The notes beneath the pieces were generated by a model that saw only the letters and a program-made list of their open reading frames with translations, ran no database searches and was not told the origin of the DNA. A DNA stretch of 14,177 bases from an uncultured Lachnospiraceae bacterium (GTDB lineage: Bacteria; Bacillota_A; Clostridia; Lachnospirales; Lachnospiraceae): contig CADBNG010000070.1 in the NCBI GenBank assembly GCA_902795985.1, positions 1 to 14,177 on the forward strand, read 5' to 3'. Of the stretch, positions 6,882 through 14,177 are shown one piece after another. Within the stretch, counting starts at the first letter, position 1; every line of letters starts with the position of its first letter. The position numbers were made by a program, and so were the translations under genes.

Positions 6882-7579
6882 AAGAACCGAAAAAAAGCAG
6901 TCCGGGATGGTTCCGGATCGTCCTGATCCTCCTGATCGCCGTGCTGCTGGCAACGCTCCTGCTCCTGATACTGGAGCTCCGTAAAACGGATCAGGCTTAT
7001 GAACAGGCGCAGGAAACCGCGGGGACTTTTGACGAGTTCAGAGAAAAGACCGAACGGAACCCCGATATCATTGCCTGGCTGAAGGTGGACGGCACAAAGA
7101 TCGACACACCGGTCGCGCAGGGCGCGGACAACGTCCGGTATCTGACGACAGATGTGGAAGGCAATCGTTCCTTTACCGGCTGCCCGTTCCTGGATTACCG
7201 GAACAGCCCGGAATTCACGGATGTGTATTCAATCATTTACGGGCACCATGTGGAGCAGCATCTGATGTTCGGCGACCTGGATCTTTTCCGGAACCCGGAC
7301 TTCTGGAAAGAAGAAAGAACAGGCACTTTGACACTCGCAGACGGCACCGCGATCGGAATCCGGTTTTTTGCCTGTGTGGTGACCACATCGGAGGATACCC
7401 GGTATTTTGACCCGCTCCGGGTCAGAAACAACTGGGAAAGGGAGTTTCTGGACGGGCTTCTGACGAAAGCCGTTTACGCCGGAGAACCCATCGGGGAAGA
7501 GGACCGCATCCTCGCGTTATCGACCTGCGCCGTGGCGGATTCGAAAGAACGGATCCTGCTGCTCGGTAAACTGGAGTAA
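6878..7579 (+). CDS. srtB: Class B sortase
   Basis: A 233-residue membrane-anchored transpeptidase, a normal size for SrtB-family enzymes. A single N-terminal membrane segment (about residues 11-33, Leu/Ile-rich) follows a short basic head, so the catalytic domain should face outside. The family opening NPDIIAWLKVDGTKIDTPV is present. The catalytic residues can be placed: His123 in IIYGHHV, Cys217 in LSTCA and Arg225 in SKERILL. Sortases cleave a C-terminal sorting signal and join the protein to cell-wall peptide or to a pilin lysine. The two secreted proteins encoded just downstream are the obvious substrates. Class B enzymes are best known for haem-protein anchoring, but a class B-like sortase polymerises the FctA-type pilin of Streptococcus pyogenes, and this gene order resembles that arrangement. 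Start ATG 6878 overlaps a micro-ORF stop. The symbol denotes the family, not a proven orthologue. Confidence 0.92.
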   Translation: MKEPKKSSPGWFRIVLILLIAVLLATLLLLILELRKTDQAYEQAQETAGTFDEFREKTERNPDIIAWLKVDGTKIDTPVAQGADNVRYLTTDVEGNRSFTGCPFLDYRNSPEFTDVYSIIYGHHVEQHLMFGDLDLFRNPDFWKEERTGTLTLADGTAIGIRFFACVVTTSEDTRYFDPLRVRNNWEREFLDGLLTKAVYAGEPIGEEDRILALSTCAVADSKERILLLGKLE

Positions 7580-7617
7580 CAGACAATAAAGAATAGAAGG
7601 CATCGGTAGGTATCAGA

Positions 7618-9030
7618 ATGGACAGATTTTCAAAAAGATCAGATTTAATTATCAGAAAGTTCGGGGCATTCTTATTTGCGCTGATCCTGGTTTTCGGCAT
7701 GACCCTTTCTGGCCCGGTCTTCGCGGCTGACGCAGACGGGGATCCGGATCCGGGCACCACGCAGACCAGTTCGCAGCCGGACGAAGGTTCCGACGATGTG
7801 GAACCGCCCCAGGAGGTTACACTGGAGATCCCGATAAAGCTGGAGCTGAGTGAAGCAGCGGCAGCGCAGGAAGGTATGGTGTATCTTTTCGAGCTGACGC
7901 CGGAGGACGGCGCGCCGGAACCCGACCGCGGAAACAATATCGCGATGGTCGAAGCCGGGGAGGAGTCCTTCGGAGAATTCACGTATACGGAACCCGGTGA
8001 ATACAAATATACGATCCGGCAGACTACCGAGTTTGAAAACGGCTTCGTTCTTGACGAAACAGTCTATCATGTGACGGTTTATTTGATGCTGGATGATTAT
8101 GATAATCTTATAGTGCCCCCGCCCATGACCATCAATGACGAGACCGCGGTCAAGCCGCTGGAGATCTGCTTCGTCAATGACTACGAAGAGGTGGAGGTTT
8201 CCGGAAAGAAGATCTGGCAGGATGATGACAACGCGGCCGGAGCCCGGCCGGAAAGCATCACGGTCCATCTTCTGCAGAACGGAATCGAGATTGACAGCAC
8301 GACCGTAACGGAACAGGATGACTGGGCATGGACGTTTGCGGAACTGCCGAAAACGGACGAGAACGGAGAGATTAAGTATTCTGTCGTTGAAGATGCCGTT
8401 CCCGGGTATACGACCACCTATGAAGGCAGCGACATCGTCAACACCTATACGCCGGATGAGACCAGCGTGTCGGTGCTGAAAATCTGGATTGACGATAACG
8501 ACGCGTTAAAAACCCGTCCGAAGACCCTGAAGGTGACGCTGTTCGCGAACGGAACAGAAGCCGGAACCGCGACATTAAACAGCGGAAACGGCTGGCAGTA
8601 TACCTGGACCGGACTGAGCGAGAAGGATGCGTCCGGAAACACGATCGAGTACACGGTTGAGGAAGAGACGGTGCAGGGATACACCTCCAAAACTTCCGGA
8701 TCGGCAACTACCAGTTTCGCGTTCCGGAACACGATCGTGGAACCGACCCCGACGGTCACTCCGACAGTGACCCCGACAGTCACCCCTACAGTGACTCCGA
8801 CAGTGACCCCGACAGTCACCCCGACCCCGACAGGGACACCGACCCCGACGGTCACCCCGACCCGTACCCCGACTCCTCCGCGGACAACAACGCCTCCGCG
8901 GAAGACCACGGCCAAAACAAATGATCCCAACCGGTTCCTGCCCTATGTGATCATTATCGCGGCCGCAGCCGCAGCACTTATTGTACTGCTGGTTGTACGA
9001 AGAAAGAGAAGTACCGGCTCTGAGGAATAA
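7618..9030 (+). CDS. Pilin-like surface protein: FctA-like domain, two Cna_B domains, Thr-Pro stalk, C-terminal anchor
   Basis: A 470-residue secreted protein starting at ATG 7618, with GTAGG seven bases upstream. A signal peptide ends near A36 (PVFA). Residues ~67-189 resemble the pilin isopeptide (FctA/Spy0128-like) domain, with K74 and N187 in FVNDY as possible bond partners. Two Cna_B domains follow with readable intramolecular isopeptide triads: K198/E258/N275 (KIW, YSVVE, IVNT) and K288/E348/N371 (KIW, YTVEE, FRNT). A PTVT-repeat stalk (378 onward) and Pro/Arg-rich linker lead to a tail with KTNDPN, a hydrophobic helix (LPYVIIIAAAAA...) and basic RRKR, which is the layout of a sortase signal without LPXTG. 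It likely acts as a pilus shaft or stalked surface protein. The class B sortase gene ends 38 bases upstream, suggesting an enzyme-substrate pair. A plain wall-anchored adhesin remains possible. Confidence 0.85.
   Translation: MDRFSKRSDLIIRKFGAFLFALILVFGMTLSGPVFAADADGDPDPGTTQTSSQPDEGSDDVEPPQEVTLEIPIKLELSEAAAAQEGMVYLFELTPEDGAPEPDRGNNIAMVEAGEESFGEFTYTEPGEYKYTIRQTTEFENGFVLDETVYHVTVYLMLDDYDNLIVPPPMTINDETAVKPLEICFVNDYEEVEVSGKKIWQDDDNAAGARPESITVHLLQNGIEIDSTTVTEQDDWAWTFAELPKTDENGEIKYSVVEDAVPGYTTTYEGSDIVNTYTPDETSVSVLKIWIDDNDALKTRPKTLKVTLFANGTEAGTATLNSGNGWQYTWTGLSEKDASGNTIEYTVEEETVQGYTSKTSGSATTSFAFRNTIVEPTPTVTPTVTPTVTPTVTPTVTPTVTPTPTGTPTPTVTPTRTPTPPRTTTPPRKTTAKTNDPNRFLPYVIIIAAAAAALIVLLVVRRKRSTGSEE
8749..8820 (+). 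repeat. 12-bp tandem repeat encoding PTVT (six copies)
   Basis: Six consecutive 12-base units of the form CCG-ACN-GTN-ACN encode Pro-Thr-Val-Thr in the pilin stalk. Units differ mainly at third positions (GTC/GTG, ACC/ACT), and variants PTPTGT and PTPTVT follow at 8821-8856. The near-identity at DNA level suggests recent expansion, and the 12-base period keeps frame when copies are gained or lost. Confidence 0.9.
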
Positions 9031-9076
9031 GAGGGATACTCCGAAAGAGACCAGACACACCGACGTCCTATAAATT

Positions 9077-9083
9077 GAGGAAG
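9077..9083 (+). promoter_or_regulatory. Strong ribosome-binding site fixing the start of the giant surface protein
   Basis: GAGGAAG lies seven bases before ATG 9091, a close match to the anti-Shine-Dalgarno. It supports ATG 9091 as start, which also places a classical signal peptide at the N-terminus. Confidence 0.75.
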
Positions 9084-9090
9084 TAAGAGC

Positions 9091-12000
9091 ATGAGGAAAA
9101 GATCAGGAAAAACAGTCGGAAAACTGCTCGCACTGGCGCTGGCGCTGATACTGACGCTGCAGCCGTTATCGCAGGCATTCGTTTACGCGGATGAGGATTA
9201 TGCTGCGGAAGAAGAGCAGGCTTATGAAGTAACGGAAGAGCCCGAGGCAGTTCCGGAGGCGGATGCTGCGTATGATGGGGCGGAAGAGGGAGGCTCTGAT
9301 ACCGAAGAGCCCGCAGCAGAAGAGCCGGAAGAGGTTCCGGAAGAGCCTGCGGTTGTCCCGGAAGAGCCCGCGGCGGAGGATCCTGTGACGGAAGAACCCG
9401 CGGCGGAAGAACCCGCGGCGGAAGAACCCGCGGCAGAAGAGCCCGCAGCGGAAGAACCCGCAGCGGAGGATCCTCAGAATGAAGAACCGGGTCCGGCGGA
9501 TGATGAATCCGGCGAACAGACTCCTGCGGATCAGGAACCGGCTTCCGAACCGGAAACTCCTTCCGAAGATCCTTCGGATAAGACGGACGATGCCGAAGAA
9601 ACGCCGGCCGCTCCCGCTGACGACGAGAAGGATCAGAAAGATACCGAAGAGGAGAAGCCCGGAACCGACGGGACCAAGCCTGAGGCCGCAGCCGATCCTT
9701 ATAAGAATATGAAGACGGTCCGTGAGATCACGGAAGCTTCTCCGTCCGAAGTGTTCTCCACGATCCGGACGCTGGACAAGGATGCCGTTGCCAAACTCGG
9801 AGACAGAGGCTGGGCAGCCAATATTTATTATGTCTGGCAGACGGATTCCCACAACGTGGTTAAGAAAGAGGACTTCAGCCTGAAATACCAGCTGGAGTTC
9901 AGCAGCGCGAAGGCCATGCCCGCAAAGGCGGTGGAGATCCGCGTTCCCTTAAGCCTGATCAAATACCTCGTGCAGGACGTTCCTTCGGAAGTCGGTCCGT
10001 CGAAAGTCGGCGTCCCGCAGGCCTCCCTTGCCGAGCCGAAGAAGAGCGAAACGTCCTTCTTTAACTATTATATCGATCCCGATAAAAAAGAACTGGTATT
10101 CTTCAACTATACCGAAATCCCGGCCGGCACGGTCAGTGCCTGGCAGGTGCTTTACAGCGATCTGGATGTTTCCAAAGCGGTTCCGGATTCGAAGTGGTCC
10201 TTCGTTCCGGAAATTTCCGTTAAGAACGGCGCGGCAGTGGAGCATCTGAAAGAGAAAGAGCTTCTTCCGGTGACCGGCACGGTCGAATACGTGAAGACCG
10301 ATGAAGAAGCGCTGGAAGTGGAAAAAGAGGAAGAGAAGGAAGATACCCGCAAGCCGCTGGATCTGACAGGCCTTCTGACCCTCGGTGAGCTGACCGCTCT
10401 TGGCGACGACGTCGCTGAAGCGACGATGATGGACGACGGGTATGTGGATGAAGACGGAAAAGTTCGGGTCCGCCGGGCCTACGCTACGGGAACCAGCCAC
10501 AGCACCTACTGGGATTACGACATTTATTATGTCAACCAGAGCAACAACCATGAAGTCTGGAAGTACGACGACTTCTCCATCAAGTATCAGATGGAGTTCC
10601 ACAACAGCAAGGATCTGGAACCTTTCAGTGTTATTATCCGTATCCCCAGAAGCCTGGTGAAATACGGACACGGCAAGGAAATCCGCCGGGAAGTGGATCC
10701 GTCGGATCTGGGTACGCCCCTGGGCGGATACGATCCCGAGACGGGCGAATACAAAGTCGTCAAAGCCCGGAAAACCGCTTTTAACTATTATATTGACGAA
10801 GAGACCGATGAACTGGTCTTCTATAACTATAAGAAGCTCGACGCCGCATCCGGCAACGCCTTCCAGGTCCTTTACACGGGATACGATGTCATGGAGATCG
10901 AGGACCAGTTTGAATGGTCTGTGATGCCGGACGTCAAAGTTAAGGTGGAAACCGAGGAAGGCACCTATGTTACCCAGACGCTGGACGAAGGAGAAGTTCA
11001 GCCGCTGAAGGGACATGTGGATACCTACACCCAGCTGAATAATGTAACGAAGAGGGCATACAACGGCGGAGCCAGCTATGCTCCCGGCCTCTACACCAAA
11101 AAACAGCTGCAGGCTTTTGCCCCCGGCGCGGCAACCAAGACCATTCCCAGCTTTAAAGACGACGAAGGCAATGAGATGTTTGACTACGCCGGCGAAAAGC
11201 TGATGGATCACTTTGATGATTACGTGTATGTGGTCTGGGCCGTTTCGATGAACGGCTATGCCAATCAGCCTTACAATATCTATTTCAATGATTTGACCGG
11301 CTACCGGGATGGGCCGGGAGGCTTTATCGTAGGCTGGACCCGTACGGATTCCCGGTATACGACCGGCGGCACTGCCTATAAGCCAATGGATATGTCGGGT
11401 TATTATCCGGAAGAGGCGCCATCCAGGGATACCTTCCAGACGACGAATTACGGCAAGAACCGGAATATCGAACAGTATTACTTCGTGGTGACGGCCTATC
11501 CCAGAGATACCGTTATCCCGAACGAGACGGTTCTGGTCAACCAGGTCAACGTCTGCCTGATGCCCTATGACACCATCGCGGACTTTGACGATCCGACCAG
11601 GACGATGGCCGGCCTGGATGAACCGAAGAAGGATTCGCTCCAGTACCGGTCCGCCAATGCCAACTGGACTTATGTGGATTACGACTGGCATTACCGCGGC
11701 GATATCATCGGAGTCAGAAAGGACGGCGCGCCGGATGATCTGTACAGCTGGGTCACCGTCTACAATCTGGTTGATGACGATACGGATCTGAAGACCTCCG
11801 ACTTTACGGTGCACGGCACCTGCCGGAGCTTTAAGCTGACCCATTACCTGCTCAGCGGCCCGGACTGGAAAATGGGCGACTACATCCCCGGGACCTATGC
11901 CAAGGTCTCTACGGTGGATGACGTAGTTTACGCTTTCCCGATGGACGGATCGCAGGTCGGCAATCATTATATCCTTACCAAGGATGATTACTACTTCAAC

Positions 12001-14177
12001 AGAGTAACCGCGCGGATCAACACGGTGGGTTATGACGTTTACGAAGATGAAACCGGCGCTACGGTTCCGGTCAGCCTGACCGGCGATCTGGACCGCGGCA
12101 TGAAGGTCTACGCGATGTTCGCGCTGGACGAATCCGGCAATCCTGTTTCCGCCGATGAGTGGGAACTGGCAGGTTACGTGGAATGGAAACCCAGCGGAAA
12201 CCTGTCCTACACCTTTACCGCGGACCAGATTGCCAGAGAGCCCTGGCGCGTCAAGATCGAGCAGAATTCCGTGGACTATTCTACGGAGAGCTACATCTCC
12301 ATGAATATTTCCATCCGCGGCGATTCCCCGGTCTTCGCGCAGTTCCCGGATGCCTCCACGATCCGTGTGGAGAACCTGGGCGGCATCATGGGTGAATATT
12401 TCACCCCGAACGGCTCCCAGGGATATTTCCAGGATACCAGCACCGGAAACGGAAACTATTCCGAGCCGGGTCTGGCGGATCTGACCCGCAACCTGTACGG
12501 CACCATCCTTATGCGTGACAACCATATCATCACGCTCTACAGCGAGCGGCAGCATGCGATGGCCCGCAAGGACGGAAATGCCTACAACGACCGGGTGCAT
12601 GGCCGGGCGAACGTCCGGTACCGTATGGAGGCCTTTGAAGGCTATCAGCTCTATGCGGAAGAAGCGGTCAATTATATTAAAGAAGCCGGCGTCGATACAC
12701 CGGACCGTACGGACGTGGTGTTCTACGATCTGCTGCCTTACGGCGTACAGCTGGATCCCTCCGGCACCATTACCGCCGGACGTCTGAAGAAGACATTTAC
12801 ACGGGATAAGACGTCGAAGATCAGTGAAAACTCCTGGGACAAGAACCAGGTGACCGTTACCGTCGATCCCGAGACCGACGTAATCCTGAACTGGAACGGA
12901 ACCGGCCGTACCATGGTCGCCTTCCATATCCACTATGCGGGACGTGAATCCTCACTTTATTCCGGCGGAGAATGGTTCAGCGGATTCGGCGTGGCCTTTG
13001 ACGCCTACTGTGAATATGAGGATTATTCCCTGGCGACCGAGCGTCCCAACGTTGTCGCCTATATGCCTGCGCCGGAAGACGAAAAGGGCATTCTCGGAGC
13101 AGAAGGCGAGGTATCCTATGATGACGGCAATGTCGTCACGACGGACGGCTTCAAAGAGTACTATCAGGAAATGGGCGCGGATATCAACCGCGACGGAAGG
13201 ACCGATACCCGGAACGTGCTGTACGCTCAGTCCCAGGTCTTCTCCGACATCGCGCTGGCGTCCTACGACTTCCTGGAGAAGCTGGTCCGCGCGGATGCCG
13301 ATCCCTTCGGCACTTACAAAGCCAGCACCACCGTGCTTCCCGGAAAGGGATATGAGTACCAGATTACGCTGACCAATTCCTCGCCCCATGATCTGGCCGA
13401 TATCGTGTTCTTCGATCACATCGAGAATGCGCTGACCGAACGCGGCACCGGCGGAGATGATGTTCCCGCTCCGGAGTGGGGATTTGACGACACCTGCTGG
13501 TACGGCACTTTTGACGGCGTGATCACCGGTGAGGTGGAAGCCCTCGGCGCGAAGCCGGTTATCTACTACAACGCGGCGCGCGACGCGAAGCTGCCGGTAG
13601 GAGCCCAGGATCCGCACGAAGTTCTTACCGAAGAGAACGGCTGGATTGTTTCCACCGACTGGACGGGAGACCTGGCGGACGTCAAATCCGTTGCCTTTGA
13701 CCTGGGCGCGAACGGCTTTGCCCTGGAACCCGAACAGAGCGCTTCCGTGTCGATCCATATGATCGCTCCGGACGAAATGCCGGAGGATTCGGTATGGGCC
13801 TATAATAACGCGGCTTATTACGCTTACAATACCGGAACGGACACCAAGTTCACCGCTTCCGGCAATTCGGTCCGCGTCAAGATGGTCGAGGCCCGCAAGC
13901 TCGAGCTGGAAAAAGAACTGACCGAGGACGTTCCCGCGGAACGCCGGAACGATGAGTTCAAGTTCTTCCTGACCTGGCTGGAAGACGGCGAGCCTTATGC
14001 CGAGAAGGAATACTATCTCTATAATAAGAACGAGGACGGGGAATGGATCCTCCAGTCCGGCCTGCACGCAACGGATGCGGACGGCTCCCTGTTCCTGAAA
14101 GAGGGTCAGAAGGCCGTCTTCGAAGGAATTGATGCGGAGAACATCAAAATCGAAGAAGAACAGAGCCTGCGCTGGAC
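9091..14177 (+). CDS. Giant secreted multidomain surface protein (3' end cut by window)
   Basis: The frame runs open from ATG 9091 to the window end, at least 1695 residues, with no stop. A signal peptide (MRKRS head, Leu/Ala core) ends near A33 (VYA). Residues 34-203 are acidic Glu/Pro/Ala-rich, probably disordered, with EEPAA repeats. Residues 241-379 and 474-618 are two copies of one beta-rich module (YYV, DFSxKYQxEF, SLxKY, FNYYID, QVLY), perhaps with a degenerate third near 711. A long region of unrecognised, probably beta-rich sequence follows, including FYDLLPYGVQLDPSG and a DUF11-like stretch near 1411-1445 (YEYQITLTNSS, VFFDHI). An EF-hand-like loop lies at 1364-1375. From ~1600 a pilin/DUF7601-like domain begins (LELEKELTED; DGSLFLKEGQKAVF) and is cut. 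The upstream stop is 60 bases away with no terminator, so it is probably co-transcribed with the pilin and sortase. It could be a pilus-tip adhesin or wall-anchored stalk; the anchor is not visible. Secretion is secure; function is unknown. Confidence 0.85.
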   Translation, partial: MRKRSGKTVGKLLALALALILTLQPLSQAFVYADEDYAAEEEQAYEVTEEPEAVPEADAAYDGAEEGGSDTEEPAAEEPEEVPEEPAVVPEEPAAEDPVTEEPAAEEPAAEEPAAEEPAAEEPAAEDPQNEEPGPADDESGEQTPADQEPASEPETPSEDPSDKTDDAEETPAAPADDEKDQKDTEEEKPGTDGTKPEAAADPYKNMKTVREITEASPSEVFSTIRTLDKDAVAKLGDRGWAANIYYVWQTDSHNVVKKEDFSLKYQLEFSSAKAMPAKAVEIRVPLSLIKYLVQDVPSEVGPSKVGVPQASLAEPKKSETSFFNYYIDPDKKELVFFNYTEIPAGTVSAWQVLYSDLDVSKAVPDSKWSFVPEISVKNGAAVEHLKEKELLPVTGTVEYVKTDEEALEVEKEEEKEDTRKPLDLTGLLTLGELTALGDDVAEATMMDDGYVDEDGKVRVRRAYATGTSHSTYWDYDIYYVNQSNNHEVWKYDDFSIKYQMEFHNSKDLEPFSVIIRIPRSLVKYGHGKEIRREVDPSDLGTPLGGYDPETGEYKVVKARKTAFNYYIDEETDELVFYNYKKLDAASGNAFQVLYTGYDVMEIEDQFEWSVMPDVKVKVETEEGTYVTQTLDEGEVQPLKGHVDTYTQLNNVTKRAYNGGASYAPGLYTKKQLQAFAPGAATKTIPSFKDDEGNEMFDYAGEKLMDHFDDYVYVVWAVSMNGYANQPYNIYFNDLTGYRDGPGGFIVGWTRTDSRYTTGGTAYKPMDMSGYYPEEAPSRDTFQTTNYGKNRNIEQYYFVVTAYPRDTVIPNETVLVNQVNVCLMPYDTIADFDDPTRTMAGLDEPKKDSLQYRSANANWTYVDYDWHYRGDIIGVRKDGAPDDLYSWVTVYNLVDDDTDLKTSDFTVHGTCRSFKLTHYLLSGPDWKMGDYIPGTYAKVSTVDDVVYAFPMDGSQVGNHYILTKDDYYFNRVTARINTVGYDVYEDETGATVPVSLTGDLDRGMKVYAMFALDESGNPVSADEWELAGYVEWKPSGNLSYTFTADQIAREPWRVKIEQNSVDYSTESYISMNISIRGDSPVFAQFPDASTIRVENLGGIMGEYFTPNGSQGYFQDTSTGNGNYSEPGLADLTRNLYGTILMRDNHIITLYSERQHAMARKDGNAYNDRVHGRANVRYRMEAFEGYQLYAEEAVNYIKEAGVDTPDRTDVVFYDLLPYGVQLDPSGTITAGRLKKTFTRDKTSKISENSWDKNQVTVTVDPETDVILNWNGTGRTMVAFHIHYAGRESSLYSGGEWFSGFGVAFDAYCEYEDYSLATERPNVVAYMPAPEDEKGILGAEGEVSYDDGNVVTTDGFKEYYQEMGADINRDGRTDTRNVLYAQSQVFSDIALASYDFLEKLVRADADPFGTYKASTTVLPGKGYEYQITLTNSSPHDLADIVFFDHIENALTERGTGGDDVPAPEWGFDDTCWYGTFDGVITGEVEALGAKPVIYYNAARDAKLPVGAQDPHEVLTEENGWIVSTDWTGDLADVKSVAFDLGANGFALEPEQSASVSIHMIAPDEMPEDSVWAYNNAAYYAYNTGTDTKFTASGNSVRVKMVEARKLELEKELTEDVPAERRNDEFKFFLTWLEDGEPYAEKEYYLYNKNEDGEWILQSGLHATDADGSLFLKEGQKAVFEGIDAENIKIEEEQSLRW
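9361..9480 (+). repeat. 15-bp tandem repeat encoding EEPAA-type pentapeptides (eight units)
   Basis: Eight consecutive 15-base units based on GAAGAACCCGCGGCG encode EEPAA, with variants EDPVT (9376-9390) and EDPQN (9466-9480). Units at 9391-9405 and 9406-9420 are identical. Less regular copies extend back to about 9304. The repeat lies in the acidic N-terminal region of the giant surface protein and stays in frame with any copy-number change. Confidence 0.9.
9811..10227 (+). repeat. Internal module copy A of the giant surface protein
   Basis: Encodes residues 241-379. It shares with copy B the ordered blocks IYYV, DFSLKYQLEF, SLIKY, FFNYYID, ELVFFNY, WQVLY and, at the end, a VPEISVK strand. 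The copies are diverged at DNA level, so the duplication is old. The module is probably a beta-sandwich; its family is not recognised. Confidence 0.8.
10510..10944 (+). repeat. Internal module copy B of the giant surface protein
   Basis: Encodes residues 474-618. It matches copy A with IYYV, DFSIKYQMEF, SLVKY, AFNYYID, ELVFYNY, FQVLY and VMPDVKVK, in the same order and spacing except for a slightly longer middle loop. About 95 residues of acidic linker (380-473) separate the two copies. Confidence 0.8.
13180..13215 (+). other. EF-hand/dockerin-like calcium-loop motif in the giant surface protein
   Basis: Residues 1364-1375 read DINRDGRTDTRN. D1364, N1366, D1368, G1369 and D1372 occupy positions 1, 3, 5, 6 and 9 of a calcium-binding loop. 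Position 12 is Asn rather than the usual Glu or Asp, and no second loop is seen nearby. It may be a single calcium site that rigidifies the stalk, or chance. Confidence 0.4.

Noticed and set aside
8749..8904. Short tandem repeats as a CRISPR array
   Set aside because: The 12-base units are contiguous with no spacers and lie in frame within a coding sequence.
9069..9074. TATAAA before the giant surface gene as a promoter -10
   Set aside because: No -35-like sequence lies at a suitable distance upstream, and the gene fits in the same transcript as the pilin.
9949..12933. A very long open frame (about 994 codons) on the - strand
   Set aside because: It is antisense to the + strand frame starting at 9091, which has a strong ribosome site, signal peptide, internal repeats and recognisable domains. 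The - frame product shows no signal, motifs or plausible composition, and such shadows are common opposite GC-rich genes.

Overview
The window reads as chromosomal DNA from a GC-rich member of the Clostridia, probably a gut or rumen Lachnospiraceae- or Christensenellales-like anaerobe. This is inferred from three things: Gram-positive surface machinery (class B sortase, Cna_B/FctA pilin domains), LicD and WbsX/HAD glycan genes typical of Firmicutes surface-polysaccharide clusters, and codon use rich in CGG, CTG, GAA and CCG. No species can be named from the sequence alone. All genes seen are on the + strand. Both ends of the window cut through a gene.

Positions 1-6630 are the end of a surface-glycan operon. 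It holds the 3' part of a kinase-like/LicD protein, a GT2 glycosyltransferase with a C-terminal Rossmann-like domain, and a very large fusion protein. The fusion runs WbsX-type domain, Rossmann-like domain, an apparently degenerate HAD-like module, an intact HAD-like module and a COG5610-type C-terminal region. Gaps between these genes are short (79 and 14 bases) with no promoter or terminator visible.

Positions 6631-6877 form an AT-rich boundary. It contains a perfect palindrome (possible terminator or dispersed repeat element), a well-formed sigma-A type promoter with an extended -10, and a seven-codon leader ORF whose stop overlaps the start of the next gene.

Positions 6878-14177 are a sortase/surface-protein operon: a class B sortase, a compact pilin-like protein (FctA-like domain, two Cna_B domains, Thr-Pro stalk, sorting signal without LPXTG), and the first 1695 codons of a giant secreted protein. 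The giant protein has an acidic Glu-Pro-Ala repeat region, a duplicated beta-rich module, DUF11-like segments and a pilin-type domain running off the window. The likely logic is that the sortase links or anchors the two secreted proteins. The adjacent glycan genes may build the polymer that coats the same surface, but a link between the two operons rests only on proximity.

The least ordinary points are the tandem intact/degenerate HAD pair inside the fusion protein, the ATGA-coupled micro-ORF ahead of the sortase, the class B sortase paired with an FctA/Cna_B pilin bearing a KTNDP-type tail, and the duplicated module of the giant surface protein.
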